The notes under the pieces were generated by a model, which saw only the letters and a list, made by a program, of their open reading frames with translations, searched no databases and was not told the origin of the DNA. From assembly GCA_030706605.1 (NCBI GenBank), contig JAUZOE010000033.1, positions 1 through 46,246 on the forward strand: DNA of 46,246 nucleotides. Reading direction: 5' to 3'. Position 1 is the stretch's first letter. Each line of letters opens with the position of its first letter. A program made the position numbers and the translations under genes. Of the stretch, positions 24,523-33,728 are shown one piece after another. The stretch comes from Bacteroidota bacterium. Its GTDB lineage: Bacteria; Bacteroidota; Bacteroidia; Chitinophagales; Chitinophagaceae.

Positions 24523-25254
24523 ATGTATAAGTTTCGAAATCCCACGAAAGTCATTAGTTTTTTTTTATCCTCAATATTATGTTGTTTTTCTGCTTCAGCC
24601 CAATATGTTTCCCCTTATAATTCAAGTGGAACAGTTAAATCTGTATCTGAACGAAAGTATGATAATTATAAAGCATCAGAACAAAATAGAACTGTAGAAC
24701 GATACAACCGAGCCTCGCGATATGAATCAAAACCTACAAAAACCTACACACCTCGTGAATCTACTAACAGTTCACCAAGCTACACCCCTTCTTCTCCTGC
24801 AAATACCAGTTACGAAGTACAACCTAAATCACCTACTTATGAATCACCAAAGCCTGTGGAGCTTACGAGTAATCGAAAGCCATTTGCAGCGTTAAGGTCA
24901 AGTGGCTTGAAGCCAGCACGCATTATAAATTCAGGCGATTTGCATTCTACTTATCAGTGGAAAAGCCAGACTACCAAAACGCTTGGCATTTTAGTCGGTA
25001 GCTCAAAAGTAGAAGAAGTAAAAATGATGTCGAATGAAACTTCCTGGCCCACAGGTTTGGTTTCCTTATCTCTTCGGATGAAGAAAAATGCTTATTTCAG
25101 TGAATACAATACTTTTTATAAAGGACTTATTAAGGAAGGTGTGGCACTTCTCTGGGTGCCAGCAGCAGAAAATACAAAGATGCCACCAGAAATGCGTTCG
25201 GATAAGGATATCTATTTTGTGATTGCTGTTGAAGGAATAGAAATTGATCAATAA
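24523..25254 (+). CDS. Secreted protein of unknown function with a Ser/Thr/Pro-rich region
   Basis: A 243-residue protein. I start it at ATG 24523 (MYKFRNPTKV), after which an N-terminal signal peptide runs to SASAQ near residue 26. Residues 30-125 are low complexity, rich in Ser, Thr, Tyr and Pro with repeated T-Y-x-P-R/S motifs. The C-terminal 110 residues look globular (ILVGSSKVEEVKMMSNETSWP, then GVALLWVPAAENTKMPPEM). No family recognised; the layout suggests a secreted or surface protein with a disordered linker. It has no operon partner. Confidence 0.72.
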   Translation: MYKFRNPTKVISFFLSSILCCFSASAQYVSPYNSSGTVKSVSERKYDNYKASEQNRTVERYNRASRYESKPTKTYTPRESTNSSPSYTPSSPANTSYEVQPKSPTYESPKPVELTSNRKPFAALRSSGLKPARIINSGDLHSTYQWKSQTTKTLGILVGSSKVEEVKMMSNETSWPTGLVSLSLRMKKNAYFSEYNTFYKGLIKEGVALLWVPAAENTKMPPEMRSDKDIYFVIAVEGIEIDQ

Positions 25255-25560
25255 TTTGCAATTTATCTTTCCCCTGCCGTGTCTCTATTCCTGGCTCTGT
25301 GCTATGGAAGGACACCGCTGCATAGACGCACCATTCCATTATCAAATATATACTTTATAACCTAAGATAAACATTTTTATCACTCTTATTGATCGGCCGT
25401 GTCCTGCTTTGCTTCAAGGCTTGGAGGAGAGACACGGCCTGGGAGTAATGAACATTTGCTCTATGCAGGCACAAGATCGCCAACTCACAAAACCTATTCT
25501 ACACTCTTGCGCCAGGCTTTTTTTATATGCTTGGACTAAATGGTGGGGGGTGTCAAAGTT
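25255..25560. other. Intergenic region with a long-loop hairpin
   Basis: 306 bp between convergent gene ends. A perfect 9-bp inverted repeat, GGCCGTGTC (25395-25403) and GACACGGCC (25431-25439), encloses 27 nt. A second GCCGTGTCTC occurs at about 25275. No T tract follows either, so a terminator role is uncertain. Confidence 0.5.
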
Positions 25561-28533
25561 TTACCTTGTGTATTTTAACTCACGGTTGTTAAATGCTGGC
25601 AATGTCCCTTCAAGAATATTTACTACTGCCTCATTTATGATTTTGTCCTCAATTGCACCCGAATAGAACTTTACTGTATTCTTATTTTCTTTTTCAATTT
25701 GCATATGAATAATTTGGTCTGCATCACATACAATTGCAAGGTTAGGATTGTGGGTTACAATTATGATTTGTCTTTGTTCTTTTACTTTTTTTATAAAATG
25801 AACCAATATATGATAGACGCTTTCATTGTCAAGATTTTCTTCGGGTTGGTCAATAATTAATGGAATGTCATCTTTGTCAAGGATTAGATAAAAAATTAGA
25901 AGTAAAGCTCCTCTTTCTCCTGGGGAAAGTTCTTGAAGCGTTTTAATTCCAAGTTTGAGATTATAAATAGGTTGTAAATAGTCATAGCTATAGATGTAAT
26001 CGTATAACTCATTTACTTCTGTTCCTTTTCTTAGTTGACTGCTGATGTCAACAATTGAGTTGTCCGTAGTTCTTTTATCGTGTTGAAGATTATCAATTAA
26101 CTCGTCTGTAAATGCGATGAAGCCTTCTTGTGTGTCAAAGTGTGCTTTTTCTATAATGTCTAACAAACGTTTATATCCATCTTCTTTACCACAAAATGTT
26201 CCTGCTTTACCTTGACTAATTTTATTGAAAAAATTGTCAGCGAACGAACGTAATTCAAGTGCAACATCAATTTTCACATCATATCTTGCTTTGAGTTCTT
26301 TAAAATCTTCAATAAATTGTGAGACAGGTAAGAATAATTCTTTTCTTATGTTGATGAGGTCAATTTTTTTAGAAAATAATTGTTCAGCCAATTCCTTTCG
26401 CTCTTTGTATTTGATTGTCAAAGCAGGAATTAATTGAGTATTTAGATATATCAATTGGCTCTCTAAAAATTTTAATGACCCTTCGCTTTCGATATCACCT
26501 TCAATAGTTTGTTTTTGAAGTTCCCATTTTTTTAAAGCATCAAGATATTTTTGTTGCTCTTTTGCTGGTTTATCTAATTCCTCTTGACCTTTTTGCAGTT
26601 GGGCATTTAAGGTTATCAAGTTGAATGCTTTTCCTAATTGATTTTGTGGGTTTAATATTAAATCAAGTGCTGCAATTAATGCTACAACAGTTTGAATTTC
26701 TATTGAAATAGTGGACGTATTTATTGTGTAACTAAATACATCATTAGGATTAAGATTGTATTTTGTGAGTATTTGTGAATATTCGTTTGTAGGGTCTTGA
26801 ATTTTCTTTAGTTGCTCGTCAAGGTTTTTGTAATACTGTAAGGTTCTATTAAGTTCCTCTTGTTTCATAGCTAATAGACCTCTGTCTTTTTTATGAGCAA
26901 CTATTTCATCTTCGACTATTTTAATTCGGTCTCTAATTGCGGTAAGTTCAACCACTAATTGGGTGCTTGCTTCGTTTTCTTGTTCAGTAACAGGTTTTAT
27001 AGGGATTATTCCATTGTGTGTTAATAATTCGTTTTTCTTTAATTGAAGTTTGTTTTCGACGGTTCTTTTATAATCAAGAGTGGCTTTATTTTCAAGCTCA
27101 ATAATTTGAGAATTTGTTTTTGAAATTTCACTTTGAATTATTGTTATTTCATCATTTACCAAACTTGATTTGTAATTTATCAGTTCGTCAAGTGTTGATT
27201 TGTCAAGGCGTTTGTCTGGTGGTGTATGAGAAAATATTATTTGTTTTAACTCTTTTTCAAAATCATCACTTTCAACATTTGCACAAAGACGTTCAAGAAA
27301 ATTTTGTGGAATATATTTAACTCTTTCGGGTAATCTTTTGTCAGGATTTTCATTCAAACGTTTTATTTCAGTAGTGCCGTCCTCCCATGTAAGAGTAGCT
27401 TCAAATTTTTCAGAAAGGTTATAAGGCTTAAGTTTTCTGAATTTAGTTGGTGTAAGAAATGAAAAGTTTTCTTTTTCTTGATATGTGTTACCACATAAAC
27501 TTATTACATCTGTTATTGCACTTTTTCCGCTGCCTTTATTACCAATTATAGCAACTAATGCACTATTCAACTGTATATTAAAATTGTCAAACCAAACATC
27601 ATCAATTAAAACTCCATCTGCTTTCTTTATGGAAATTGATTTAATGAATTTTGTCTTGTTAGCTCTTACTCGTTTTGTTAAATCAGGTTCATCACCAATA
27701 AATACTCTTTCAGGCTCTACAACAATTTGTTTTAAGCCTTTAAATGTCAAGTCTGCACAAATCCAACAATGCTTGTCTATCGGTTGTGATAGATGGTTTT
27801 GTAAAAGTCCAAATGGGTAATCTATTTTATGTGCATCAGAGCCTTTGATACAAGGTTTTGGTTTTGTAAACCAACTTTTATAATTCGTAATTGAATATTT
27901 AGGGTCTGTCCAATTGAAAAAATCAATTTGTTTCTTCGTGGAAGAACCGATAATGTGAGACTTATTAATTAAAGAGAGTTTAAATATTCCATCTGCAACA
28001 GGGTCAATTTCATCAATTCCTCCGTATTCGTCATATGGCAACCAAATTAAAGAATGGGTGTCGTAAAGTTTAAATTCTTTTAGACTTTCTACAACATATT
28101 CAAAGTCAAATGAAACTTTTGATAAATCCGTTGCTGTACCTAATTGAATTGTATTTGCTTTTTCATCAAGACATTTTAAGGAAGAAACCCAATTTGAAAT
28201 TTTAGGAAGAACCTCTGGGGTATTGTCGAAAATAATGTGAAAATTAATTCTTACTCCATTTGGATTTTTTTTAGTTGTCAATAAATTATGCATGCGAAGT
28301 TCGACAACTGGAAATATTACTTTGTCAGGTATTCCACCAAGCTTAACAATTTCCTCGTAGCCTTTAACGGAACAATAATCATTTACGCCAATGACAGAAG
28401 CTTTACTAACTTTTGCATTATCAATAAAAGTTTGATATTCTCCACCGTAAGTTGCAGGTGAATGAACGTGCAAATCCCAAACTCTCCATATTGAACCTTT
28501 ATTTTCTCCGTTATTCATATAATTTATTGTCAA
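25561..28533 (-). CDS. PHP-domain plus SMC-like ATPase (TrlF-like)
   Basis: A 990-residue two-part protein. Residues 15-290 form a PHP-type metal hydrolase-like domain (D-L-H-V-H-S at 20-25, GVNDYCSVKGY near 53, GSDAHKIDYPFG near 235). Walker A GNKGSGKSA lies near residue 331; a long charged coiled-coil region follows (about 450-800); the ABC signature LSPGERGALLL is near 866, Walker B LIIDQPEENLD near 887 and the His switch IVTHNPNLAIV near 925. This is the layout of TrlF-type AAA/ABC ATPases, several relatives of which act in phage defence. The PHP half may cut nucleic acid. No partner gene adjoins it. Confidence 0.82.
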   Translation of the reverse strand: MTINYMNNGENKGSIWRVWDLHVHSPATYGGEYQTFIDNAKVSKASVIGVNDYCSVKGYEEIVKLGGIPDKVIFPVVELRMHNLLTTKKNPNGVRINFHIIFDNTPEVLPKISNWVSSLKCLDEKANTIQLGTATDLSKVSFDFEYVVESLKEFKLYDTHSLIWLPYDEYGGIDEIDPVADGIFKLSLINKSHIIGSSTKKQIDFFNWTDPKYSITNYKSWFTKPKPCIKGSDAHKIDYPFGLLQNHLSQPIDKHCWICADLTFKGLKQIVVEPERVFIGDEPDLTKRVRANKTKFIKSISIKKADGVLIDDVWFDNFNIQLNSALVAIIGNKGSGKSAITDVISLCGNTYQEKENFSFLTPTKFRKLKPYNLSEKFEATLTWEDGTTEIKRLNENPDKRLPERVKYIPQNFLERLCANVESDDFEKELKQIIFSHTPPDKRLDKSTLDELINYKSSLVNDEITIIQSEISKTNSQIIELENKATLDYKRTVENKLQLKKNELLTHNGIIPIKPVTEQENEASTQLVVELTAIRDRIKIVEDEIVAHKKDRGLLAMKQEELNRTLQYYKNLDEQLKKIQDPTNEYSQILTKYNLNPNDVFSYTINTSTISIEIQTVVALIAALDLILNPQNQLGKAFNLITLNAQLQKGQEELDKPAKEQQKYLDALKKWELQKQTIEGDIESEGSLKFLESQLIYLNTQLIPALTIKYKERKELAEQLFSKKIDLINIRKELFLPVSQFIEDFKELKARYDVKIDVALELRSFADNFFNKISQGKAGTFCGKEDGYKRLLDIIEKAHFDTQEGFIAFTDELIDNLQHDKRTTDNSIVDISSQLRKGTEVNELYDYIYSYDYLQPIYNLKLGIKTLQELSPGERGALLLIFYLILDKDDIPLIIDQPEENLDNESVYHILVHFIKKVKEQRQIIIVTHNPNLAIVCDADQIIHMQIEKENKNTVKFYSGAIEDKIINEAVVNILEGTLPAFNNRELKYTR

Positions 28534-28667
28534 GCAGTATTTAAAAGGTGAAGTTATTGTAATGCCATGGTTTATTTGAAGTCGTCAGTTCGTCCGTTGA
28601 ATTTTTAACCCCCTCGTTGGTCTTCCTTTTCTTCCAAATTTAAAGTATTACAAAGACTAAAAACAAA

Positions 28668-28706
28668 CCGCCGATGTTGTGTGTTTCGTGCAGATGGCTT
28701 TGCGGC
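28668..28706. repeat. Left arm of an imperfect ~40-bp inverted repeat
   Basis: Contains CCGCCG..TGTT and a perfect 18-bp core TTCGTGCAGATGGCTTTG (28685-28702), repeated in inverse orientation at 28929-28946. The arms enclose about 220 bp with no ORF. Confidence 0.8.
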
Positions 28707-28924
28707 ATGGCATCACCAACATCAGTATGAACCCATATTGCACGATTATCCTAAACCATCCAATGTGTTAGAAAACCAAATTGATCCTCTCCTCTTCATA
28801 AACCTCTTCCGATGAATATTGATAGCCTTCAGGATAATTACCTATTCCTGCTAAGGTATTTAATGTAACCCATGTTTAAGTTTTATTTAGTTCATAAATC
28901 CCTGTAGTTGTTGGTGATTGCTAA

Positions 28925-28963
28925 GCTACAAAGCCATCTGCACGAACACCAAACAACGGCGGA
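28925..28963. repeat. Right arm of the imperfect ~40-bp inverted repeat
   Basis: CAAAGCCATCTGCACGAA (28929-28946) is the exact complement of the left core, and AACGGCGG further out matches CCGCCG of the left arm with small differences between. Confidence 0.8.
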
Positions 28964-29020
28964 AGGTTTCTTTTTTAGGTGGCAATCGTATAAAAGAATC
29001 ATTTTTCAATATGGTTTTTT

Positions 29021-29104
29021 ACTTTTTCAATATGGTAAATCTTTAATTCAATATGCTTTTTTACTTTTTCAATATGGTAAATCTTTAATTCAATATGCTT
29101 TTTT
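29021..29104. repeat. 42-bp tandem repeat, two copies
   Basis: Two copies of a 42-bp unit start at 29021 and 29063; each contains two TTCAATATG words, and a further TTCAATATG lies just upstream at 29005. The period is a multiple of three, which is why a plus-strand frame stays open across it. Confidence 0.85.
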
Positions 29105-29264
29105 CCAAAAACAAATAGGCCTCTGCGTATTTCATTACGAAGTTTTCTTTTTACAGGTATGATCTTTCGCCATTAGGTGCAAAGCAATAAATAAACCGTA
29201 TGCAGTTTTTTCCCGGCCTCTCAATGACCGGCTTATTAAAAGCGTGCAGGAAATTAATTTATGA

Positions 29265-29876
29265 TCAATGAATTCTATCTCCGCGCACGGCCATATTTAG
29301 CATTATGCCGGTTTCATACGCAATCCATTCTTTCCATCTTTTTCTTACTTTTTCTTTGGGCAAATAGGTATCTGCCAGGTTGATGAATAAAGTATAATGA
29401 CCGGCTTCGCTTTCCATAAATTTCCGGTAAAAGTTTTTCAGGTAGGCATCACTGAGTCCCTCGCTCAGCCTTTTAAAACGTTCGCAGCTCCGGGCTTCTA
29501 TCAGGGCCATCGTTAGCAACTGGTCCAGGAATCTTTCTTCGGGGCTGCCGCCTTTTTTTTGAAACTCCAACAGCTTGTTTACATATTCATCTTTGCGTTG
29601 CCTGCCAAGCGGCAAATTTCGTTTCCGCAATTCCTGTATCACCTGCCTGAAGTGCCCCCACTCTTCGGTAACTATCGGCGCCAGTTCATTCACCAGTTCT
29701 TCTTTGTCATTATATTTTTGAATCAGCGATATGCAACTGTTGGCAGCCTTCTGCTCGCACCAGGCATGGTCGGTCAATATTTCTTCCAGCGAAATGGAGG
29801 CAAGGTTTACCCATCGCGGGTCAGTTACCAATTGCAATCCCAGTATATTTTTTGTGTCTTGTGACCAATTTTCCAT
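29265..29876 (-). CDS. miaE: tRNA 2-methylthio-N6-isopentenyladenosine hydroxylase
   Basis: A 203-residue diiron monooxygenase that hydroxylates ms2i6A37 of tRNA to ms2io6A. Ferritin-like helices provide the iron ligands: D-H-A-W-C-E-Q-K-A-A near residue 38, E-E-W-G-H-F (Glu and His) near 73, E-A-R-S-C-E-R-F near 125 and E-S-E-A-G-H-Y (Glu and His) near 156. Length matches MiaE. It needs MiaA and MiaB, which are not in this window. It is divergent from the BioF/KBL-type gene. Confidence 0.95.
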   Translation of the reverse strand: MENWSQDTKNILGLQLVTDPRWVNLASISLEEILTDHAWCEQKAANSCISLIQKYNDKEELVNELAPIVTEEWGHFRQVIQELRKRNLPLGRQRKDEYVNKLLEFQKKGGSPEERFLDQLLTMALIEARSCERFKRLSEGLSDAYLKNFYRKFMESEAGHYTLFINLADTYLPKEKVRKRWKEWIAYETGIMLNMAVRGDRIH

Positions 29877-29984
29877 GAGTCAAAATTAAGCAATAGCCTG
29901 TTACGTCCGGAAAGGAAATTAGTCCTTCTTTATCCCGGCATTCTATCCTTCCGTTTGGAGACTGGCACAGGTGAAGCTTCTTCT

Positions 29985-29992
29985 TATCTTTG
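29985..29992 (+). promoter_or_regulatory. -7 element of the BioF/KBL-type gene, leaderless geometry
   Basis: A perfect TATCTTTG ends four bases before ATG 29997. No good -33 TTTG is seen 20 nt upstream. The position argues against a start at 29955 and for a leaderless mRNA. Confidence 0.6.
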
Positions 29993-29996
29993 CCCG

Positions 29997-31106
29997 ATGA
30001 ACGAAGATTTTCTCGATAAAAAACTACAGGAAAGAATACAGGCAAATGCATTGCGGTCATTGATCATCAATAAAGATAAAATAGATTTTTGCAGCAATGA
30101 TTACCTCGGTATTGTAAAAAATCAATTGATCGAAAAATCAATCTCTCACCCGCTTTCTCATGGAAGTGGAGGTTCGCGCCTGCTTTCCGGTAATTATCCG
30201 TTGATAGAAGAAACAGAAAATTCCATTGCGGCCTTTCATGATGCGGAGGCCGGTTTAATTTTCAATTCGGGCTACGATGCCAATACAGGAGTGCTGGCAT
30301 CGGTGCCGCAAAAAAATGATACCATCATTTACGACCAGTTGAGCCATGCTTCCCTGCGCGATGGCATCCGCTTATCTTTTGCCACTTCATTTTCTTTTTT
30401 GCACAATGATACCCGCAACCTGGAAAAGAAACTGGCTGTTGCCAGGAATAACGCACAAAACCTATTTGTAGTTACTGAAAGTGTTTTTTCAATGGATGGA
30501 GATTATGCCCCACTGAAGGCAATATCGGACTTATGTGAAAAATACAATGCCGCTTTAATAGTAGATGAAGCACATGCTACGGGAGTAGTAGGGCAAAAAG
30601 GGAAAGGGCTGGTACAGCAGTTACATCTTCAGAAAAAATGCTTTGCCCGCATTCATACTTTCGGAAAGGCCTGCGGGGCCCATGGAGCCATCGTGTTAGG
30701 ATCGGAGAAATTAAAAAAATACCTGGTCAATTTTGCCCGCACCTTTATCTATAGTACCGCATTGCCACCTTCGGCTGTGGAAGCCATTGCCCTCTCCTAC
30801 CAAACTTTTCCCACCATGGAAAAGGAAAGAACCCATATTAATGAACTGATTGGATTTTTTAAAAACGCCCAATTGCCCTACAGGATATTACCCGGCCAAA
30901 CCCCCATCCAGGTTGTAATCATACCCGGCAATGAGGTAGTAAAAAAAATAGCCCAAACTTTACAGGAAAATCATTTTGACATCCGCCCGATTCTTTATCC
31001 TACCGTTCCAAAAGGACAGGAGCGTTTGCGGATGGTGCTGCATAGTTTTAATAAAGTGGAGGAGGTAGAAGCCGTAGTTGCTTTATTAAGCAAAGCAAAA
31101 AGCTGA
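29997..31106 (+). CDS. PLP-dependent alpha-oxoamine synthase (BioF/KBL type)
   Basis: A 369-residue aminotransferase-fold enzyme that condenses an acyl-CoA with an amino acid. Signatures: FCSNDYLGI, GSGGSRLLSGN, D-A-E-A-G-L-I-F-N-S-G-Y, the cofactor Asp in VDEAHATGVVG, and the PLP lysine in FGKACGAHG. Its shortness and the start right at a helix fit 8-amino-7-oxononanoate synthase (BioF), but no bioA, bioB or bioD gene is adjacent; the alternatives are 2-amino-3-ketobutyrate ligase or a sphingoid-type synthase, which are longer. I start at 29997, because the promoter lies just upstream. Confidence 0.88.
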   Translation: MNEDFLDKKLQERIQANALRSLIINKDKIDFCSNDYLGIVKNQLIEKSISHPLSHGSGGSRLLSGNYPLIEETENSIAAFHDAEAGLIFNSGYDANTGVLASVPQKNDTIIYDQLSHASLRDGIRLSFATSFSFLHNDTRNLEKKLAVARNNAQNLFVVTESVFSMDGDYAPLKAISDLCEKYNAALIVDEAHATGVVGQKGKGLVQQLHLQKKCFARIHTFGKACGAHGAIVLGSEKLKKYLVNFARTFIYSTALPPSAVEAIALSYQTFPTMEKERTHINELIGFFKNAQLPYRILPGQTPIQVVIIPGNEVVKKIAQTLQENHFDIRPILYPTVPKGQERLRMVLHSFNKVEEVEAVVALLSKAKS

Positions 31107-31247
31107 TGCTTTTCAGGGATTCTATTGCCACGCAACAAACCAGGATTCGGGATAAAAAGATTATCCATGCTTTGCCCGTGAAGCCACAATGTCTATTTCT
31201 TTTATTTTCTTTCGATCTTTTAGTATTTTACACCTTTAAACCTGTAT

Positions 31248-33674
31248 ATGAAAATACTTCCTTTTATCATTTTTGGAATCATTACTGCCGCGCTGGTAGT
31301 AATACTTAATTCTACCCTGCTGCTTCCGGCTCCATTGGGTAAGTTATTAAGTCCCCAAAATGGTTTATGGCAAAATGCAGAACCTGTCAATGAAGATTAT
31401 TCTGCCCATCTTATTTTCCCTCAATTAAAAGGGAAAGTAAAAGTGTATTTTGATGAAAGACTGGTTCCTCATGTATTTGCAGATGATGAAAATGATGCTT
31501 TTTTTGTACAGGGATATCTCCATGCTAAATTTCGGTTATGGCAAATGGAATTTCAAACCTATGCAGCGGCAGGAAGGTTGAGCGAAATAGTGGGCAGGAA
31601 AGCTTTGGATTTAGACCGGGATAAAAGAAGACTGGGAATGGTGTTCGCTGCGGAAACTGCTTTAAAAGAAGTAGCTAAAGATCCTGAATCTTTAGCTGCC
31701 TGTGATAACTATACTGCAGGTGTAAACGCATATATCGAAAGTTTAACAGAAAGTACCATGCCTATGGAATATAAGTTATTAGGCTATTACCCTGAGAAAT
31801 GGACCAATCTAAAAACAGCCCTGTTCCTGAAATATATGGCGTTTGAACTGGCAGGTGGCGAAAATGATTTTGAATATACCAATGCTAAATCAATCTTCTC
31901 TTCTGCTGATTTCGATAAAATTTACCCGATTGTTATGGATTCCCTGGACCCGATTATTCCTAAAGGGACTGTTTTTGCCCAACCGGGAATCCATTTAAAA
32001 ATTCCGGCTTCTGCAGATTCTTTATATTATGATCATAAAGATTCTACTACCATAGAAGAACAAAAGCCCGATCCGTCTAATGGTAGTAACAACTGGGCGG
32101 TGAGCGGTTCTAAAACACAAAGTGGCTCTCCTATCTTATGCAATGACCCTCACCTGGGTCTGAATCTTCCTTCGCTCTGGTATGAAATGCAGATTTCCAC
32201 ACCGACCTATAATGCTTACGGGGCAACGTTTCCGGGGGCTCCTGCCGTTATTATTGGCTTCAACGACAGTTGTGCTTTTGGCGTTACCAATGCCGAACGT
32301 GATGTAAGAGATTATTATGAAATAAAATTTAAAGACGATAGCCGCAAGGAATATTGGTTCGATAGTGAATGGGTAAATTCCGGTTTCAGAATTGAAGATA
32401 TTAAAGTAAAAGGGGAACCGGACTATTTAGATACAGTAGCTTATACCATTATGGGGCCTGTGATGTATGACAAAAGCTATAGCGGCGGAAGAAGTACCAA
32501 CAATAAATATTATGCAGTACGTTGGAAAGCTCACGACCCCAGCGATGAATTAAAAGTTTTTCTGTTGCTGGATAAAGCAAAAAATTATAATGATTACCTG
32601 GAAGCAATAAAGTATATGCATACCCCCGGTCAAAATTTTGCATTTGCAAGCAAAAGTGGCGACATTGCTATGTGGGACCAGGGCGATTTTCCAGCTAAAT
32701 GGAAACGACAGGGCGATTTCGTAATGCCCGGAACTGACAGTAGTTATTTCTGGCAGGGCATGATACCCCAGGAAGAAAACCCACACATGATCAATCCTGA
32801 AAGAGGTTTTGTAAGCAGCGCCAACCAGTTGCCGGCAGATACTACTTATCCATATTACCTCGGAGGAAGCTACCCTCCCTACCGTGGTTGGGAAATCAAT
32901 AAAAGACTGAGTGTAATGAACAACATTACTCCACAGGATATGATGAAATTGCAAACAGATAATTATAATGTATTTGGAGAGATGGCGCTTCCTGTATTGA
33001 TAAAAAATATGGAAACAGATCAACTTAGCCCGGATGAAAAAAGATATTTTGACATTTTGAAAAACTGGAATTACAGGAACGATGCCGACTCTAAAGGCGC
33101 TACCTTATTTGTAGTAACCTGGGACAGCCTGGAAAATGTAGTCTGGGGTGACGAATTTAAAAAAGCAGGTTTACCATTGATGCGGCCTTATGAAAGTACT
33201 TTGCTGGACGACATGAATAAATACCCCAACTTAAAATATTATGATAACATCAATACGCCCGAAACAGAAACCCTTCAGGATGATGTAACTGCTGCCTTTA
33301 AAAAGGCTTCAGCAACAGTAAAAATTGCAGAAGAAAACGGGAAAATGGAATGGGCGAAATATAAGGACACCAAAGTATTGCACTTAGCCCGGCTTGAGGC
33401 ATTCAGCAGGTTGCATTTGCCCATTGGAGGAGGTACCAATACGATTAATGCCGCCAATGCACAACATGGTCCAAGCTGGAGGATGATTGTTTCCCTAACT
33501 CCCCAGACTGAAGCCTATGGCATATATCCCGGCGGACAAAGCGGTAATCCAGGTAGTAAGTTTTACGATAATTTTGTAGATAACTGGGCAGCAGGAAAAT
33601 ATTATACACTTTGGATGATGAACGCCTCAGATGTTGGCAATAATAAAATAAAATGGACTATGAATTTTAATTGA
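31248..33674 (+). CDS. Penicillin acylase (penicillin amidase) family hydrolase
   Basis: An 808-residue N-terminal-nucleophile hydrolase anchored or exported by a hydrophobic N-terminus (residues 5-25). The precursor should self-cleave at the Gly279-Ser280 bond: the following S-N-N-W-A-V-S-G-S-K-T is the conserved beta-subunit start with Ser280 as nucleophile. D-P-H-L-G-L-N-L-P-S-L-W-Y and the later H-G-P-S-W-R-M match the family. Members cleave amides such as penicillins or acyl-homoserine lactones; the natural substrate here is unknown. It is followed 54 bp later by a small membrane protein. Confidence 0.92.
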   Translation: MKILPFIIFGIITAALVVILNSTLLLPAPLGKLLSPQNGLWQNAEPVNEDYSAHLIFPQLKGKVKVYFDERLVPHVFADDENDAFFVQGYLHAKFRLWQMEFQTYAAAGRLSEIVGRKALDLDRDKRRLGMVFAAETALKEVAKDPESLAACDNYTAGVNAYIESLTESTMPMEYKLLGYYPEKWTNLKTALFLKYMAFELAGGENDFEYTNAKSIFSSADFDKIYPIVMDSLDPIIPKGTVFAQPGIHLKIPASADSLYYDHKDSTTIEEQKPDPSNGSNNWAVSGSKTQSGSPILCNDPHLGLNLPSLWYEMQISTPTYNAYGATFPGAPAVIIGFNDSCAFGVTNAERDVRDYYEIKFKDDSRKEYWFDSEWVNSGFRIEDIKVKGEPDYLDTVAYTIMGPVMYDKSYSGGRSTNNKYYAVRWKAHDPSDELKVFLLLDKAKNYNDYLEAIKYMHTPGQNFAFASKSGDIAMWDQGDFPAKWKRQGDFVMPGTDSSYFWQGMIPQEENPHMINPERGFVSSANQLPADTTYPYYLGGSYPPYRGWEINKRLSVMNNITPQDMMKLQTDNYNVFGEMALPVLIKNMETDQLSPDEKRYFDILKNWNYRNDADSKGATLFVVTWDSLENVVWGDEFKKAGLPLMRPYESTLLDDMNKYPNLKYYDNINTPETETLQDDVTAAFKKASATVKIAEENGKMEWAKYKDTKVLHLARLEAFSRLHLPIGGGTNTINAANAQHGPSWRMIVSLTPQTEAYGIYPGGQSGNPGSKFYDNFVDNWAAGKYYTLWMMNASDVGNNKIKWTMNFN

Positions 33675-33728
33675 CCATTCACGGAACGAATAAAATATTT
33701 AACACCAAAACCATTTAACTATCAACTA

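Larger units (their letters stand above)
28534..29264. other. Gene-free region with inverted and tandem repeats
   Basis: About 730 bp between the PHP-ATPase gene start and the miaE end. It carries an imperfect inverted repeat pair of about 40 bp (near 28668-28706 and 28925-28963) and a 42-bp tandem repeat (29021-29104). The open frame at 28908-29162 (plus) consists largely of the translated tandem repeat and is not considered a gene. Confidence 0.6.

Noticed and set aside
28908-29162. 84-codon plus-strand ORF with repeated FQYGKSLIQYAF
   Set aside because: It is produced by the 42-bp tandem repeat, whose period is a multiple of three, and starts inside the inverted repeat arm.
31106-31309. 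67-codon plus-strand ORF between the BioF/KBL and acylase genes
   Set aside because: It overlaps both neighbours, has no signal or domain, and the acylase start is well supported.
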